Of a DNA stretch of 52,256 bases, positions 16,181 to 24,284 are shown one piece after another. The position numbers were made by a program, and so were the translations under genes. The first letter of the stretch is position 1; each line of letters starts with the position of its first letter. Source of the DNA: JANXVY01 sp040080145. Its GTDB lineage: Bacteria; Pseudomonadota; Alphaproteobacteria; Rhizobiales; Hyphomicrobiaceae. The notes below the pieces were generated by a model that did not search any database, was not told where the DNA came from, and saw only the letters and a program-made list of their open reading frames with translations. The stretch is taken from assembly GCA_040080145.1 (NCBI GenBank), contig JBEBJA010000088.1, positions 1-52,256 of the forward strand, written 5' to 3'.

Positions 16181-18034
16181 ATGGCATCGTTGATTGCTGC
16201 GAATATGGCGCCGTTGATGTTTTTGGCGCTGGTCGGGTTTTTGCTGCTTGGGTATCCGATTGCGTTCTCGCTGGGGGCGGTGGGGATCGTTTTCGCGGGG
16301 CTTGGGATTGAACTCGGGTTGTTCCGGCCGGATTTTCTGCAGGCGATGCCGGATCGCATTTACGGGGTGATGAGCGGGGAGACGGGAACGACGCTGCTGG
16401 CGGTGCCGTTCTTTACGTTCATGGGGCTTATCCTTGAGCGATCCGGGATGGCGGAGGATTTGCTTGAGACGGTCGGGCAGTTGTTCGGGACGGTGCGCGG
16501 CGGGCTGGCGTATGCAGTGATTTTCGTTGGCGCGCTGCTGGCGGCGACGACGGGGGTTGTGGCGGCCTCGGTGATTTCTATGGGGTTGATCTCGCTGCCG
16601 ATCATGCTGCGGTATGGCTATGACCGGCGGATGGCGTCGGGGGTGATTGCGGCGTCGGGGACGCTGGCGCAGATCATTCCGCCGTCGCTGGTGCTGATCA
16701 TTCTGGCCGATCAGCTGGGGCGGCCGGTGCACCATCTGTATGCGAGCGCGTTCGTACCGGGGCTGATGCTGGCCGGGTTTTATGCGCTGTTCGTGTTCGG
16801 CGTGACGGTGATGCGGCCAGAGGCGGCGCCGGGATTGCCGCACGAGGCGATTGCCGACAGGGAGCCGGACGGGTCGCGCGGGCTATGGTCGTTGCTGGTG
16901 CTGATGGCAGGGGCGATTGGGGTTGCGATGTTCTTGTTGCGCAACAGCGGGCTTGATGGGCCGGACCGGGTGGTGATCACGATGGCGCTGACGGCGGGGG
17001 TTGCTTTCCCTGTGGCGGTGGCGAGCAGGCAAGCTGCGCCGCTGCTGGGGACGCGGCTGCTGTCTCGGCTCGCCGAGCGGGTGACGTTCGTGATGGTGCC
17101 GCCGCTGTTTCTGATTTTTCTGGTGCTGGGGACGATTTTCATCGGGCTGGCGACGCCGACGCAAGGGGGCGCGATGGGGGCGCTGGGGGCGTTGGTCCTG
17201 GCGGGGTTCAAACGGTATTGGGAGGGCAATCCGGCACGGCTCAACTGGGAGATCGTTCGGTCTGCCGTCGAGCAGACGGCCAAGCTGTCGGCGTTCGTGA
17301 TGTTTATTTTGATCGGGGCGCGGATCTTCTCGCTGACGTTCTACGGCGTCGATGGACACAAGTGGGTCGAGCACCTTTTGGTGTCGCTGCCGGGTGGGAT
17401 GTACGGATTTTTAATCCTGGTGAACCTCGCGGTGTTTTTGCTGGCGTTCTTCCTGGATTTCTTCGAACTGGCCTTTATCGTCGTACCGCTCATCAAGCCG
17501 GCGGCGGAGGCGATTTTCCGGAATGCGCCGGAGGCGGTGGCGATTGCCAAGTCGTTTGGGATGGCGGTGGCAGGCGGCGGGGCAACGCAGACCGTGGTTG
17601 ATGTCGGGCCGTTCATGGTGTGGCTGGGCGTGCTGATTGCGGTCAACATGCAGACCAGTTTCATGCATCCGCCGTTCGGCTTTGCGCTGATGTATCTGCG
17701 GTCGGTCGCGCCCAAGCTCGCGTTCGCCGACAAGGTGACGGGAAAGCAGACCGCGCCGGTGACGACGGGGCAGATTTATTGGGGGGCGGTGCCGTTTGTC
17801 GGGATTCAGCTCGTGATGGTGGCACTGCTGATCGCGCTGCCAGGGCTGACGATGCGGGCAAAGGTGCTGTCACCGGGCAATGGGCCGGGGATCGGCGCGG
17901 CGGGGCCAGTGGCGGCAGGGCGCGGGCTGTCGCTGCCGGGCGTGCCGCCGCCGCTAGAGGGGGCGCGGGCGCTGCCGGGAGGCATGCCGCAGGGGCCGAG
18001 CTTGGATTTCTCGGTGCCGCCGAAGTTGAAGTAG
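16181..18034 (+). CDS. TRAP transporter large permease (DctM family, long form)
   Basis: This is the main membrane subunit of the TRAP transporter, with about a dozen predicted membrane segments. The ATG at 16181 is preferred because GAGGGG lies just upstream; the frame is open from 16145. Signature regions include GTTLLAVPFFTFMGLILERSGMA near the N-terminus, ASGTLAQIIPPSLVLIILAD and the later FLDFFELAFIVVPLIKPAA. At 617 residues it is clearly longer than the usual 425-440. The extra length is a central stretch (about 215-330) with added membrane segments and a Gly/Pro-rich C-terminal tail of about 60 residues. It forms an operon with the small permease. Confidence 0.9.
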   Translation: MASLIAANMAPLMFLALVGFLLLGYPIAFSLGAVGIVFAGLGIELGLFRPDFLQAMPDRIYGVMSGETGTTLLAVPFFTFMGLILERSGMAEDLLETVGQLFGTVRGGLAYAVIFVGALLAATTGVVAASVISMGLISLPIMLRYGYDRRMASGVIAASGTLAQIIPPSLVLIILADQLGRPVHHLYASAFVPGLMLAGFYALFVFGVTVMRPEAAPGLPHEAIADREPDGSRGLWSLLVLMAGAIGVAMFLLRNSGLDGPDRVVITMALTAGVAFPVAVASRQAAPLLGTRLLSRLAERVTFVMVPPLFLIFLVLGTIFIGLATPTQGGAMGALGALVLAGFKRYWEGNPARLNWEIVRSAVEQTAKLSAFVMFILIGARIFSLTFYGVDGHKWVEHLLVSLPGGMYGFLILVNLAVFLLAFFLDFFELAFIVVPLIKPAAEAIFRNAPEAVAIAKSFGMAVAGGGATQTVVDVGPFMVWLGVLIAVNMQTSFMHPPFGFALMYLRSVAPKLAFADKVTGKQTAPVTTGQIYWGAVPFVGIQLVMVALLIALPGLTMRAKVLSPGNGPGIGAAGPVAAGRGLSLPGVPPPLEGARALPGGMPQGPSLDFSVPPKLK

Positions 18035-18078
18035 GGGGCCTGATCACCGTCGACCGGATACCGCGGATTCGCGGACGG

Positions 18079-18140
18079 TTGTCGTGGGTGGCCGCCTTCG
18101 ATGCCCCGCATCGCATAGCGATGACGCGGCCATGACGAAA
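18079..18140. repeat. Dispersed GTGGCCGCC hairpin repeat, interrupted copy
   Basis: TTGTCGTGGGTGGCCGCC...CGGCCATGACGAAA matches the copies at 35334 and 37994, but about 25 bases (ATGCCCCGCATCGC...) are present between the two hairpin arms here. It ends just before the ribosome binding site of the next gene. Confidence 0.7.
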
Positions 18141-18156
18141 GGGAGGGACCGATCAC

Positions 18157-18522
18157 ATGAACATCGAGGTAGGTTGTGTCCCGTCAGGACCAAATGCCAC
18201 TGATCTGGTTTTTCGTCTGGACGCCCGGCGGGATGCTGAGCAAATCGATCCGTCAACTGTGATGATAACGGAGATTGAAATCCTCGATGATTGGGTTGCT
18301 GAAATAATCCGAATTGGAGCTCGGGAAGGAAACGGAGCTTTGCGACTGTGGGCTCTGCTCGATCATGTTGAGGATTGGTCCATGCCGATCACGCAAATCT
18401 TGAACCCGACGCTGGAATTTCGCAATAGGCTCAAAGAGTGGAAGCGCTGGTGCGAGCGCATCGACCCCCCTTATGGTTCCAGTGTGTGGCGTGATGGGTC
18501 CTCGGACCAAGTCCGAGGATGA
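18157..18522 (+). CDS. Hypothetical protein (121 residues)
   Basis: The product is not recognised. Translation is supported by GGGAGGGACC about 8-15 bases before the ATG. The body is acidic with Trp-rich segments (ILDDWVAEIIRIGAREGNGALRLWALLDHVEDW and LKEWKRWCERIDPP), with no signal peptide or membrane segment. The last 15 or so codons run into a common intergenic palindrome (TCCTCGGAC-CAA-GTCCGAGGA, 18497-18517), so the natural C-terminus may have been altered. It stands alone between the TRAP operon and a MITE-like element. Confidence 0.5.
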   Translation: MNIEVGCVPSGPNATDLVFRLDARRDAEQIDPSTVMITEIEILDDWVAEIIRIGAREGNGALRLWALLDHVEDWSMPITQILNPTLEFRNRLKEWKRWCERIDPPYGSSVWRDGSSDQVRG

Positions 18523-18564
18523 CACCGGATAGGATTTCGACTGGCGAATCGGGACGCTAGACTT

Positions 18565-18740
18565 TTCCGGTTTAGATCGAAGCGCCCTCCCTCCACTGAT
18601 TTCCCGGACAAGTGCGCCCTTGCGCACGCAGATCCGGGATCTTTCCCTGTCTCTGACTGGTAAAGGCCCCGGATCGGCAAGTGCAGGGCCGTCCGGGGGC
18701 AACAGTGTGTTGGTTGGTTTTGCTTCGATCTAAGTCGGAA
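18565..18740. mobile_element. MITE-like element with 19-bp terminal inverted repeats
   Basis: The left end TTCCGGTTTAGATCGAAGC (18565-18583) matches the reverse complement of the right end (18722-18740) at 17 of 19 positions. The 176-base element has no open frame of note and includes a CCGGATC / GATCCGG type inner palindrome. It fills the gap between the 18157 gene and the stop of the TPR gene. A non-autonomous transposon remnant is the likeliest reading; no target duplication could be made out. Confidence 0.55.
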
Positions 18741-18745
18741 GCACT

Positions 18746-19852
18746 CTACGGCTTGAGGGTTTTGAGTTCGGCGGTGGCCGCATCGGCTTCGATGAAGTCT
18801 TTGGGGCAGATGGCGACGGCGGTTTCGAGCATCTGTTTTGCTTGGGTGGTGTCGCCTTTGGTCAGGTGCCATTGGCCGACGTAGAATTGGGCTTCGCAGC
18901 GCTCGTCGCCAGTGCTGGCGGCGTCGATGGTGGCTTGCGGGGAGCGTTTGGCCAAGTACAGTTCGGTGACGGCGTAGGGCCATTCTTTGGTTTTCAGGCG
19001 GCCGGCGTTAGCTTCGAGTTCTTCGCCAGCCTGGTCGCCGGCGCGGGTGCGGGCGAGGAATCGAAACAGCATCGAATAGGGATCGTCTTTCAATTCGATG
19101 GCGCGCAGGAAGTCCTTGGAGGCGGCTTTGAAGTCGGCTTGGCCGTAGCGAATAAAACCAAGGGTGCGGGTGTAGTCGAAGTTTTTGGGGTCGCGTTCCC
19201 TGGCCTTGACGGCGTCGGCGAGGGCAAGGTCGAGATTGCCCTTTTCTTTGTAGGCGGTGCTGCGGTTGTGGTAGGCGGTGGCGTCTTTGCCGTTGCGTTC
19301 GATCTGCTCGGTGCACGCCTTGATGGCGTCGTCGCCGCCGCCGGGTCGGCATTGATCTAGGAGAATTTTGAACGACTGGTTGGTCAGGCGGCGGTCGCCT
19401 TGCCAGAGTTCCAGCCGCCAAGTGCCGGGAACGTGGGTGTAGGTTGAACTCAGGTTCCAGCAGTAGGATGATTCATCGCCTATGCGTTGCGTTGTCTCGT
19501 ATTCGTCGGTCAGTTTGGTCTTGCCGGTGTCGGGATTGGTGATGCCGGGCTCGGGGTAGTGCCAGACGACTCTGATTTTGGCGATGTCGCCCTTGGGTTT
19601 GCCCGCGAATTTGAGGGTCGCGCCGAAGGTTATGTCGGTGCGGGCAGTGATGGTATTGGTTTCGTTGACGAGTTCCCAATTCGCTTCTGTGCGCTGGCCG
19701 GTCGAGATGTCGCCGGATTTGATGGTTTTCAGTTCGCCGACGCGCTTGTACGTGCCCATGCTAATCAGTTCCACGCGGTCGATGCGCCCTGATTGGGCGG
19801 CGGCGGGAAAGCCAGCCAAGAGTGTGATCAGTAGAGCCAAAAACCAATGCAT
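18746..19852 (-). CDS. Exported TPR protein with an N-terminal DUF3859-like domain
   Basis: The 368-residue product has a signal peptide (1-19, cleavage near AAAQ). Residues 20-165 form a beta-rich domain (VELISMGTYK ... VWHYPEPGI ... GTWRLELWQGDRRL) resembling DUF3859. Residues 175-368 contain tetratricopeptide repeats, clearest in ATAYHNRSTAYKEKGNLDLALADAVKARERDP and the following unit. Such repeats hold protein partners; the likely location is the periplasm. No ligand or catalytic motif is visible. It appears monocistronic. The DUF3859 call is moderately sure, the TPR call surer. Confidence 0.75.
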   Translation of the reverse strand: MHWFLALLITLLAGFPAAAQSGRIDRVELISMGTYKRVGELKTIKSGDISTGQRTEANWELVNETNTITARTDITFGATLKFAGKPKGDIAKIRVVWHYPEPGITNPDTGKTKLTDEYETTQRIGDESSYCWNLSSTYTHVPGTWRLELWQGDRRLTNQSFKILLDQCRPGGGDDAIKACTEQIERNGKDATAYHNRSTAYKEKGNLDLALADAVKARERDPKNFDYTRTLGFIRYGQADFKAASKDFLRAIELKDDPYSMLFRFLARTRAGDQAGEELEANAGRLKTKEWPYAVTELYLAKRSPQATIDAASTGDERCEAQFYVGQWHLTKGDTTQAKQMLETAVAICPKDFIEADAATAELKTLKP

Positions 19853-19964
19853 TATGGAGCCCCCTCGGCAATGAATTTAAATGGCCAAGCGTCCGTTCGC
19901 CGCTTTGACCGGCGGGTGGGCTGGCCTCTAACGCGGTAAGCTTACTGCGGAATTTGCCGGGTCA

Positions 19965-20207
19965 CTAGTGTTCCGGTTCTGACATTTGCTACCGTTTGCG
20001 GCACACGTCAGTGCAAATGTCAGAGCCATAAGAGGCTGTCTGGAAAATTTCTCCATGATTTCAATGGTTTCTTTTTGTCATCTGCGGCGTCGAACCCCTC
20101 GTCCGTAGATTTGGCTACGGCCTTCGGGCTTCTTCTGGCGGTCTGACGGAAAATTAACTCAATGAAAACGCGAAGCTCTTTTCCGGACAGACTCTAGGGA
20201 AACCGAG
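19965..20207. repeat. CTAG-ended palindromic element with ATAA bulge, copy 3, split by a MITE
   Basis: CTAGTGTTCC (outer arm) is followed by GGTTCTGACATTTGC (inner arm, 19975-19989), a 23-base loop, the partner GCAAATGTCAGAGCC (20013-20027) and ATAA (20028-20031). The expected closing arm is not directly adjacent; instead a MITE begins. After the MITE, GGAAACCGAG (20198-20207) matches 7 of 10 bases expected for the missing arm. The two intact relatives are at 51376 and 51467. Confidence 0.6.
20032..20194. mobile_element. IS5-like MITE
   Basis: The ends GAGGCTGTCTGGAAAA and, in reverse complement, GAGTCTGTCCGGAAAA match at 14 of 16 positions. The element is about 163 bases and has no transposase frame. 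It is flanked by TAA on the left and TAG on the right, near the T-N-A target type known for IS5-group elements. A second, longer-identity copy begins at 52142 and runs off the window. The rest of the gap 19853-20295 holds the split palindrome and no gene. Confidence 0.7.
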
Positions 20208-20295
20208 CAAGTCCATGCTTCCCGTGTAGCTTTTGCACCTGACGTTTGGTTTTGAGATCACGCGGGGGTGAACGAACGGGTGTTCGCTTGACGAG

Positions 20296-20706
20296 TCACT
20301 TGTGCAATGTCTTCAGGTAGGCGAGCAGGTAGTCTTGTTCCATGGTGTCGGTGACGCCGACGTGGCGCATGCGGGTGCCCGGCAGTAGGCCCTTGTTGTC
20401 GGCGATCCAGCCGCGGAGGGTGGCTTCGTCCCAGACCAAGCCGGACGCCTTCATGGCGTCGGAATAGGCAAAGCCTTCGACGGTTCCTGCCTTGCGGCCC
20501 AAGATGCCGATCAGGCTTGGGCCGTAAGATTTAAGGTCGGGATCGTCGGCATGGCATGAGCGGCAGCGGTGTTCGAACATGAAATGCCCCGCTTTGACGG
20601 TCGCTTCCTTACCCGACTCGGTGGTTTGTGCGGCGGCGCTTGTTGCGATCACGCAGCAGCCAGCAAGGAGGGCTGCGGCCACAGCGGTGGTGGTTCCAGT
20701 GCGCAT
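20296..20706 (-). CDS. Class I c-type cytochrome
   Basis: This periplasmic electron carrier of 136 residues has a signal peptide (about 1-26), the haem-binding CRSCH (Cys48, Cys51, His52) and the distal ligand Met113 in LLPGTRMRHVG. Size and the segment GPSLIGILGRKAGTVEGFAYSDAMKASG are typical of the small cytochrome c2/c550 group. A candidate FixK/Fnr box is centred about 90 bases upstream, so expression is probably linked to oxygen limitation. A decayed fragment of a related gene is found at 21631-21704. It seems to be transcribed alone. Confidence 0.92.
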   Translation of the reverse strand: MRTGTTTAVAAALLAGCCVIATSAAAQTTESGKEATVKAGHFMFEHRCRSCHADDPDLKSYGPSLIGILGRKAGTVEGFAYSDAMKASGLVWDEATLRGWIADNKGLLPGTRMRHVGVTDTMEQDYLLAYLKTLHK

Positions 20707-20788
20707 CGTAAAATTCCTCGTTTCGGACCACCGGCCAGTTGCCGGTGACCATCACGCCGGAGTTTGAGCGCGCCGGAGGACTAGAGGG

Positions 20789-20802
20789 TTGACGCCGGTC
20801 AA
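20789..20802. promoter_or_regulatory. Candidate FixK/Fnr box for the cytochrome c gene
   Basis: TTGAC-GCCG-GTCAA is a perfect inverted repeat fitting the TTGA(T/C)-N4-(A/G)TCAA consensus of FixK and Fnr proteins. It lies 83 bases upstream of the cytochrome start, a normal distance for an activator site. A FixK-like regulator is encoded at 9123-9911. Confidence 0.55.
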
Positions 20803-20849
20803 ACTGATCAAGGCGGCGACCGAAAGTAGGAGACGGGGTTCGCGCAAGA

Positions 20850-21488
20850 TCAGATCTGGTTGAGCAGTTGCATCATCACCAGTTCGCCAGCGTTTGGGGT
20901 GCGGCGGGCGAGCTTTTTGCTGCTGAGTTCGGGCTTGGTGCGAGCTTCCGCCTGCAGGGCGCCTTTCAGGGATGATCTGGTCGCGACTTGAAGCTCGGGA
21001 ATGGGGGAGCGCGACGGTTTTAAGTCAGGTTGATGCTGCGCGGCGATTTTGGTCCCACCGGATTTACGGCGCGCAGTGTGGCCGATGGCAATCTTGATGG
21101 CTGCCTGACGCGGCGCTGCGGGAACGGTTGCGACTTGCTGAGCTGATGCACTTGTCCTTTGAAGGTCTGGTTCGGGTGTGTCGCTCGTCTCGGCAAGGTC
21201 GATTTCGCTCGCGAGATTGGATGCCATCAACCTGGGTTCGTCGACGTGGACTGGCAGGACGGTGGGTTGGATGGGGAGTTGAACGTATGCGGCGTCGCGC
21301 GCGCGCATGATCATCTCAACGCGGGAAAATTCGCGCGCTCCGTCGGGGCGAGCGGCCTGGGTTGCGATGATGTCGGCGGTCAGGAACGTCAACAGCTTAT
21401 AGCCAATCAAGGCCGTGAGGCCGAGGACCGCAAAATAGCGGAGGTGCGCTGGTGCGCCCGGCTGGCGCTGCGGCAATTGCTGATGCAA
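20850..21488 (-). CDS. Hypothetical single-pass membrane protein
   Basis: The 212-residue protein is not recognised. It has one membrane segment near the N-terminus (FAVLGLTALIGYKLLTFLTA, about 19-38) after a short Gln/Pro-rich head. The remainder is polar, Ala/Lys/Arg-rich and probably disordered, ending in a compact helix (TPNAGELVMMQLLNQI). The basic low-complexity region offers no motif. It stands alone between the cytochrome gene and the formyltransferase unit. The frame is long and its composition is coherent, but no homologue is suggested. Confidence 0.55.
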   Translation of the reverse strand: MHQQLPQRQPGAPAHLRYFAVLGLTALIGYKLLTFLTADIIATQAARPDGAREFSRVEMIMRARDAAYVQLPIQPTVLPVHVDEPRLMASNLASEIDLAETSDTPEPDLQRTSASAQQVATVPAAPRQAAIKIAIGHTARRKSGGTKIAAQHQPDLKPSRSPIPELQVATRSSLKGALQAEARTKPELSSKKLARRTPNAGELVMMQLLNQI

Positions 21489-21630
21489 AACTGGGAACTT
21501 TCAAACGGCATAGCTTTATACGTGCGATGACTATCGTGTTAACCGACAGGCCTCAACGCATTGATTTAAAGCAAGTGTTTCAATGTTAATGATTGTGCAC
21601 TGTAGTGCAGAAATGGCGCCGGGATAGGTG

Positions 21631-21704
21631 AGCCGGTCGTTGGCTTCGTCCTAGAGCAGGGCTGGTGCGTTCATGGCGTCGGAACAGGCAAAGGGTTCGA
21701 CGGT
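21631..21704 (-). pseudogene. Decayed fragment of a cytochrome c gene
   Basis: Read on the minus strand from 21704, the codons give TVEPFACSDAMNAPALL*DEA, which aligns with TVEGFAYSDAMKASGLVWDEA (residues 75-95) of the cytochrome at 20296-20706, with a stop in place of the Trp. No haem motif or start remains. The fragment ends one base before the formyltransferase stop codon. The other bases of 21489-21630 show no gene. Confidence 0.65.
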
Positions 21705-21705
21705 A

Positions 21706-23031
21706 TCAGACGAGGCCGGCCAGGAAGGCGCTGGTTACGCGGGTGATCTGATTTGCCGGGGGCTGGTTTGCACGGGCGGCCGCGCGCTTTGAAAGGACGG
21801 TTTCGATGACGGCGTCCAATCGTTGATGGATGAAATAGTACTGGCGGCCAACGCCGGGTTGGGCGTTCAGGGGTAGACGCCCGCTGAAAATCCCCAGGGC
21901 GGTGTCGATTGCGATCAGGGGGGTCACGGCCGATAGCTCGTTTCGTAGTGCCGTCAGGCTGGAGTAGAATTGAGCATCAACATTGAACCAGGACAAGACG
22001 GGGCCGGCATCGAGTTCAGCGGTCATGAAGTGGCCGGTCAATCCGACAAATTCGAAGCTGCCGTCGAGAATTGGCGCCTGGACGACATCCATCCCTTTAT
22101 ATTGGGGAAGAGCGCCCATATGGATATTCAGGATGCCGCGTTCAAAGACGTCGATAACGGGCTTTTTTATCAGTCCGCCGCCGGTGAAAATGGCGAGCTG
22201 TGGTGACAAGGCGCGAAGGCGGCTGATGGACTGGTCGAATTCGGCAACGGCAATGACCGGGATATGATTGCGGCGCGCCAGCGAGCGAACGCTGGTTGAT
22301 TGCGGTTTCAACGCACGTGAAATAGATTTCAAGGATACATTGGTCTTTGCGGCGTTTTCATCGGCACGCAGGACAAGTTTGCGCCAGATCTTTTTCAATA
22401 GCCGACCGATGCCGTCACGGTGGGATTCCTGGACGAAGCGGTTGAGTGTGAATCGACGCAGCACTATTGCCTGCACGGGAATTTTCAAACGAATGCAGAG
22501 TTCCAGTACGCTCAGCGATACCAGACTGAAGGGGCTTGGAGCAATGATGACAACGCCGTGCGCGCACAGCGCTTCGCGTTCCCAACGCCCCGGTGAAAAG
22601 TCGAATTTGGCACCGAGGGGCGGGTTTGGAGGGGATTGCGGAGGTGTTAGACAAAGCCAGGATTCAAGTTGGAGAATGAGGTGATCCGCTTTGGCGATCA
22701 ATTGTTCATTGGGCGCTATTGCGTCGATGCAATAGAGCGCTGCGTTGAGGGTTGCTGCATCGAGTGGAGCGGCGGTGTGACGGTAGGCGATTTTGCTGCC
22801 TTCGAGCAAGAGGTCTGACATCCAAACGAGATGGCTTTCGGATTCGTCCCCAAATCGCCGGGATGATTCCGCTTTCAGATTATGGCCGTAAAGCGAGGCA
22901 AATCTGCGGAGTTTCTCTAACCAAAGTAAGCCATTGTCGTTCCTGCTGTGGATCGCTTGTTGAATTTGGGCGCGGTCACGTTCTGTGAGAAGGGCCAGAC
23001 GTTCGGATGGGCTTGGGAAGGTGCCTATCAT
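21706..23031 (-). CDS. Formyltransferase-family enzyme with an N-terminal extension
   Basis: The ATG at 23031 overlaps the stop of the preceding gene (ATGA), giving 441 residues; the frame further upstream is inside that gene. Residues 155-365 form a formyltransferase-like domain with the family's Asn-x-His and Asp residues (Asn302 and His304 in ILNIHMGALPQYKGMDVVQAPIL, Asp341 in LDAGP), which in relatives bind 10-formyl-tetrahydrofolate and transfer the formyl group. The first 150 residues and the C-terminal 75 are not recognised. The acceptor may be an amino-sugar or an amino acid on a small molecule; the sequence does not decide. It is coupled to a propeller-like protein. Confidence 0.72.
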   Translation of the reverse strand: MIGTFPSPSERLALLTERDRAQIQQAIHSRNDNGLLWLEKLRRFASLYGHNLKAESSRRFGDESESHLVWMSDLLLEGSKIAYRHTAAPLDAATLNAALYCIDAIAPNEQLIAKADHLILQLESWLCLTPPQSPPNPPLGAKFDFSPGRWEREALCAHGVVIIAPSPFSLVSLSVLELCIRLKIPVQAIVLRRFTLNRFVQESHRDGIGRLLKKIWRKLVLRADENAAKTNVSLKSISRALKPQSTSVRSLARRNHIPVIAVAEFDQSISRLRALSPQLAIFTGGGLIKKPVIDVFERGILNIHMGALPQYKGMDVVQAPILDGSFEFVGLTGHFMTAELDAGPVLSWFNVDAQFYSSLTALRNELSAVTPLIAIDTALGIFSGRLPLNAQPGVGRQYYFIHQRLDAVIETVLSKRAAARANQPPANQITRVTSAFLAGLV

Positions 23032-24083
23032 ACTGCGGTCAATCCAACGCGAAGAATGCGGCCGTCCAACCCTTTCAGGGCTTCGCCGAAAATGACAAAG
23101 TCGTCGCTCGTCTGGTTTCCGCCGGCAAAAGCAATTACGCCGAATTTGAAGTATTTCATCGGCCACCAATCTTTCTGGAATTTGGTCACTTCGGTCCAGT
23201 CAATCAGGTTTTTGGATGCGAAAAGGTGGGCGTGATCGCTCGTGACGCCCACGCCAGGTTCAACGGAGCTCTGTAGAATTCCAATGCCATCGGTAAAGCG
23301 CTTTGAATACCAGATGGGGCCAGGGAACGGTCTATGTTGGGTGATGGTTTGGGTCTGGCGGTCGAATTGCTGGAGATATGACGTTTCCAATGGGCTATCC
23401 ATCGGCCAGAGAATGCTGTCAGGTTCAAAAAACATAGAAACCGGCCGCCATTTCTGAGTGCCGTCGCCGTGCCGGATGCAGGTTTTAAAATCTGGATCCT
23501 TGGCTTCGGCAACAGTGCATTCACCCGCGAAATCGCCGGTTGGAATCCATAGGCTCGGTGAATATGGGTCGGAATAGATGCCATGAATATGTTTGATGGA
23601 TCCGGGGGGGAATTCATAGACAATACTCCAGCTGCGGCCATCGTCGCACGAGCGCCAGACGGGAACGGCTTCGCGTTGAGTGTTGTGCCCGTATTCGCCA
23701 AAGTAGATGCCGCGTTCGGTGACGGCGATGCCGCAATGCAAGACGTTGCGGCATTGTCTCAGGCGGCCTGTCCGGGTGAGCCTATCAGCGGCAAGGTCAT
23801 AAAAATAGATCACGCCGCCATAGAGAATGACCACGCCGTCGCCGCGATGGTTGAAGACGGCATTCGATTTATCGAGCCGCAATGCTCTGCGGAGGATGCG
23901 GCTGTAACTCAGCGCTTTATTTGCACTGTGAATTGGGATTTCGAATTGGATCGTTCGCTGGCTTCGTTTTACGGTGAAGCGATTGGCGGTACTGAAGATG
24001 CTATCGCCGCCCTGCGATTCATAGTGGTGGGCGATTTCTCCGGGCAACTCGCCTTTGATCTCTAGTTTGTAGTTCGAAGCCAC
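23028..24083 (-). CDS. Beta-propeller-like (BNR/sialidase-type) protein
   Basis: A GTG start at 24083 with GAGGAG upstream is preferred over the ATG at 24158 and gives 351 residues. Repeated blade-like strands carry Asp-box-like segments (WRSCDDGRSWSIVYEFPPGS, LFASKNLIDWTEVTKF), and aromatic residues recur at intervals, as in BNR/sialidase-fold propellers. No signal peptide is visible, so it is probably cytoplasmic. Catalytic residues of true sialidases (Arg triad) are not apparent. The 4-base overlap with the formyltransferase gene ties the two functions together, perhaps as modification and recognition of a glycan or secondary metabolite. Not recognised as a named family. Confidence 0.6.
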   Translation of the reverse strand: MASNYKLEIKGELPGEIAHHYESQGGDSIFSTANRFTVKRSQRTIQFEIPIHSANKALSYSRILRRALRLDKSNAVFNHRGDGVVILYGGVIYFYDLAADRLTRTGRLRQCRNVLHCGIAVTERGIYFGEYGHNTQREAVPVWRSCDDGRSWSIVYEFPPGSIKHIHGIYSDPYSPSLWIPTGDFAGECTVAEAKDPDFKTCIRHGDGTQKWRPVSMFFEPDSILWPMDSPLETSYLQQFDRQTQTITQHRPFPGPIWYSKRFTDGIGILQSSVEPGVGVTSDHAHLFASKNLIDWTEVTKFQKDWWPMKYFKFGVIAFAGGNQTSDDFVIFGEALKGLDGRILRVGLTAV

Positions 24084-24284
24084 TGACCAACTCCTCGTGC
24101 TCCTTGGCACGTTGCGTGTGAGGTATGCACCCTGGTCCCGCTGTCGACAAGGGCTCACGATGAGCCATTGGGGGAGGGTCCGGGAGCACAGTTCCCGGAC
24201 CCTCAGTCATTTTACGACATGGTTGTGGCTTTGGTGGAGGGTGACGCCATCAGGCTGTGATCGTGGACGGAGCGGTAGCGCCTA

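Noticed and set aside
15692..16843. 383-residue Arg/Pro/His/Gln-rich frame opposite the TRAP genes
   Set aside because: Its composition is typical of an antisense frame in GC-rich DNA and both TRAP subunits have strong motifs on the other strand.
21706..23031. Methionyl-tRNA formyltransferase
   Set aside because: Fmt is about 310 residues with the catalytic domain at the N-terminus; here it is central to C-terminal after a 150-residue extension, and no def gene is adjacent.
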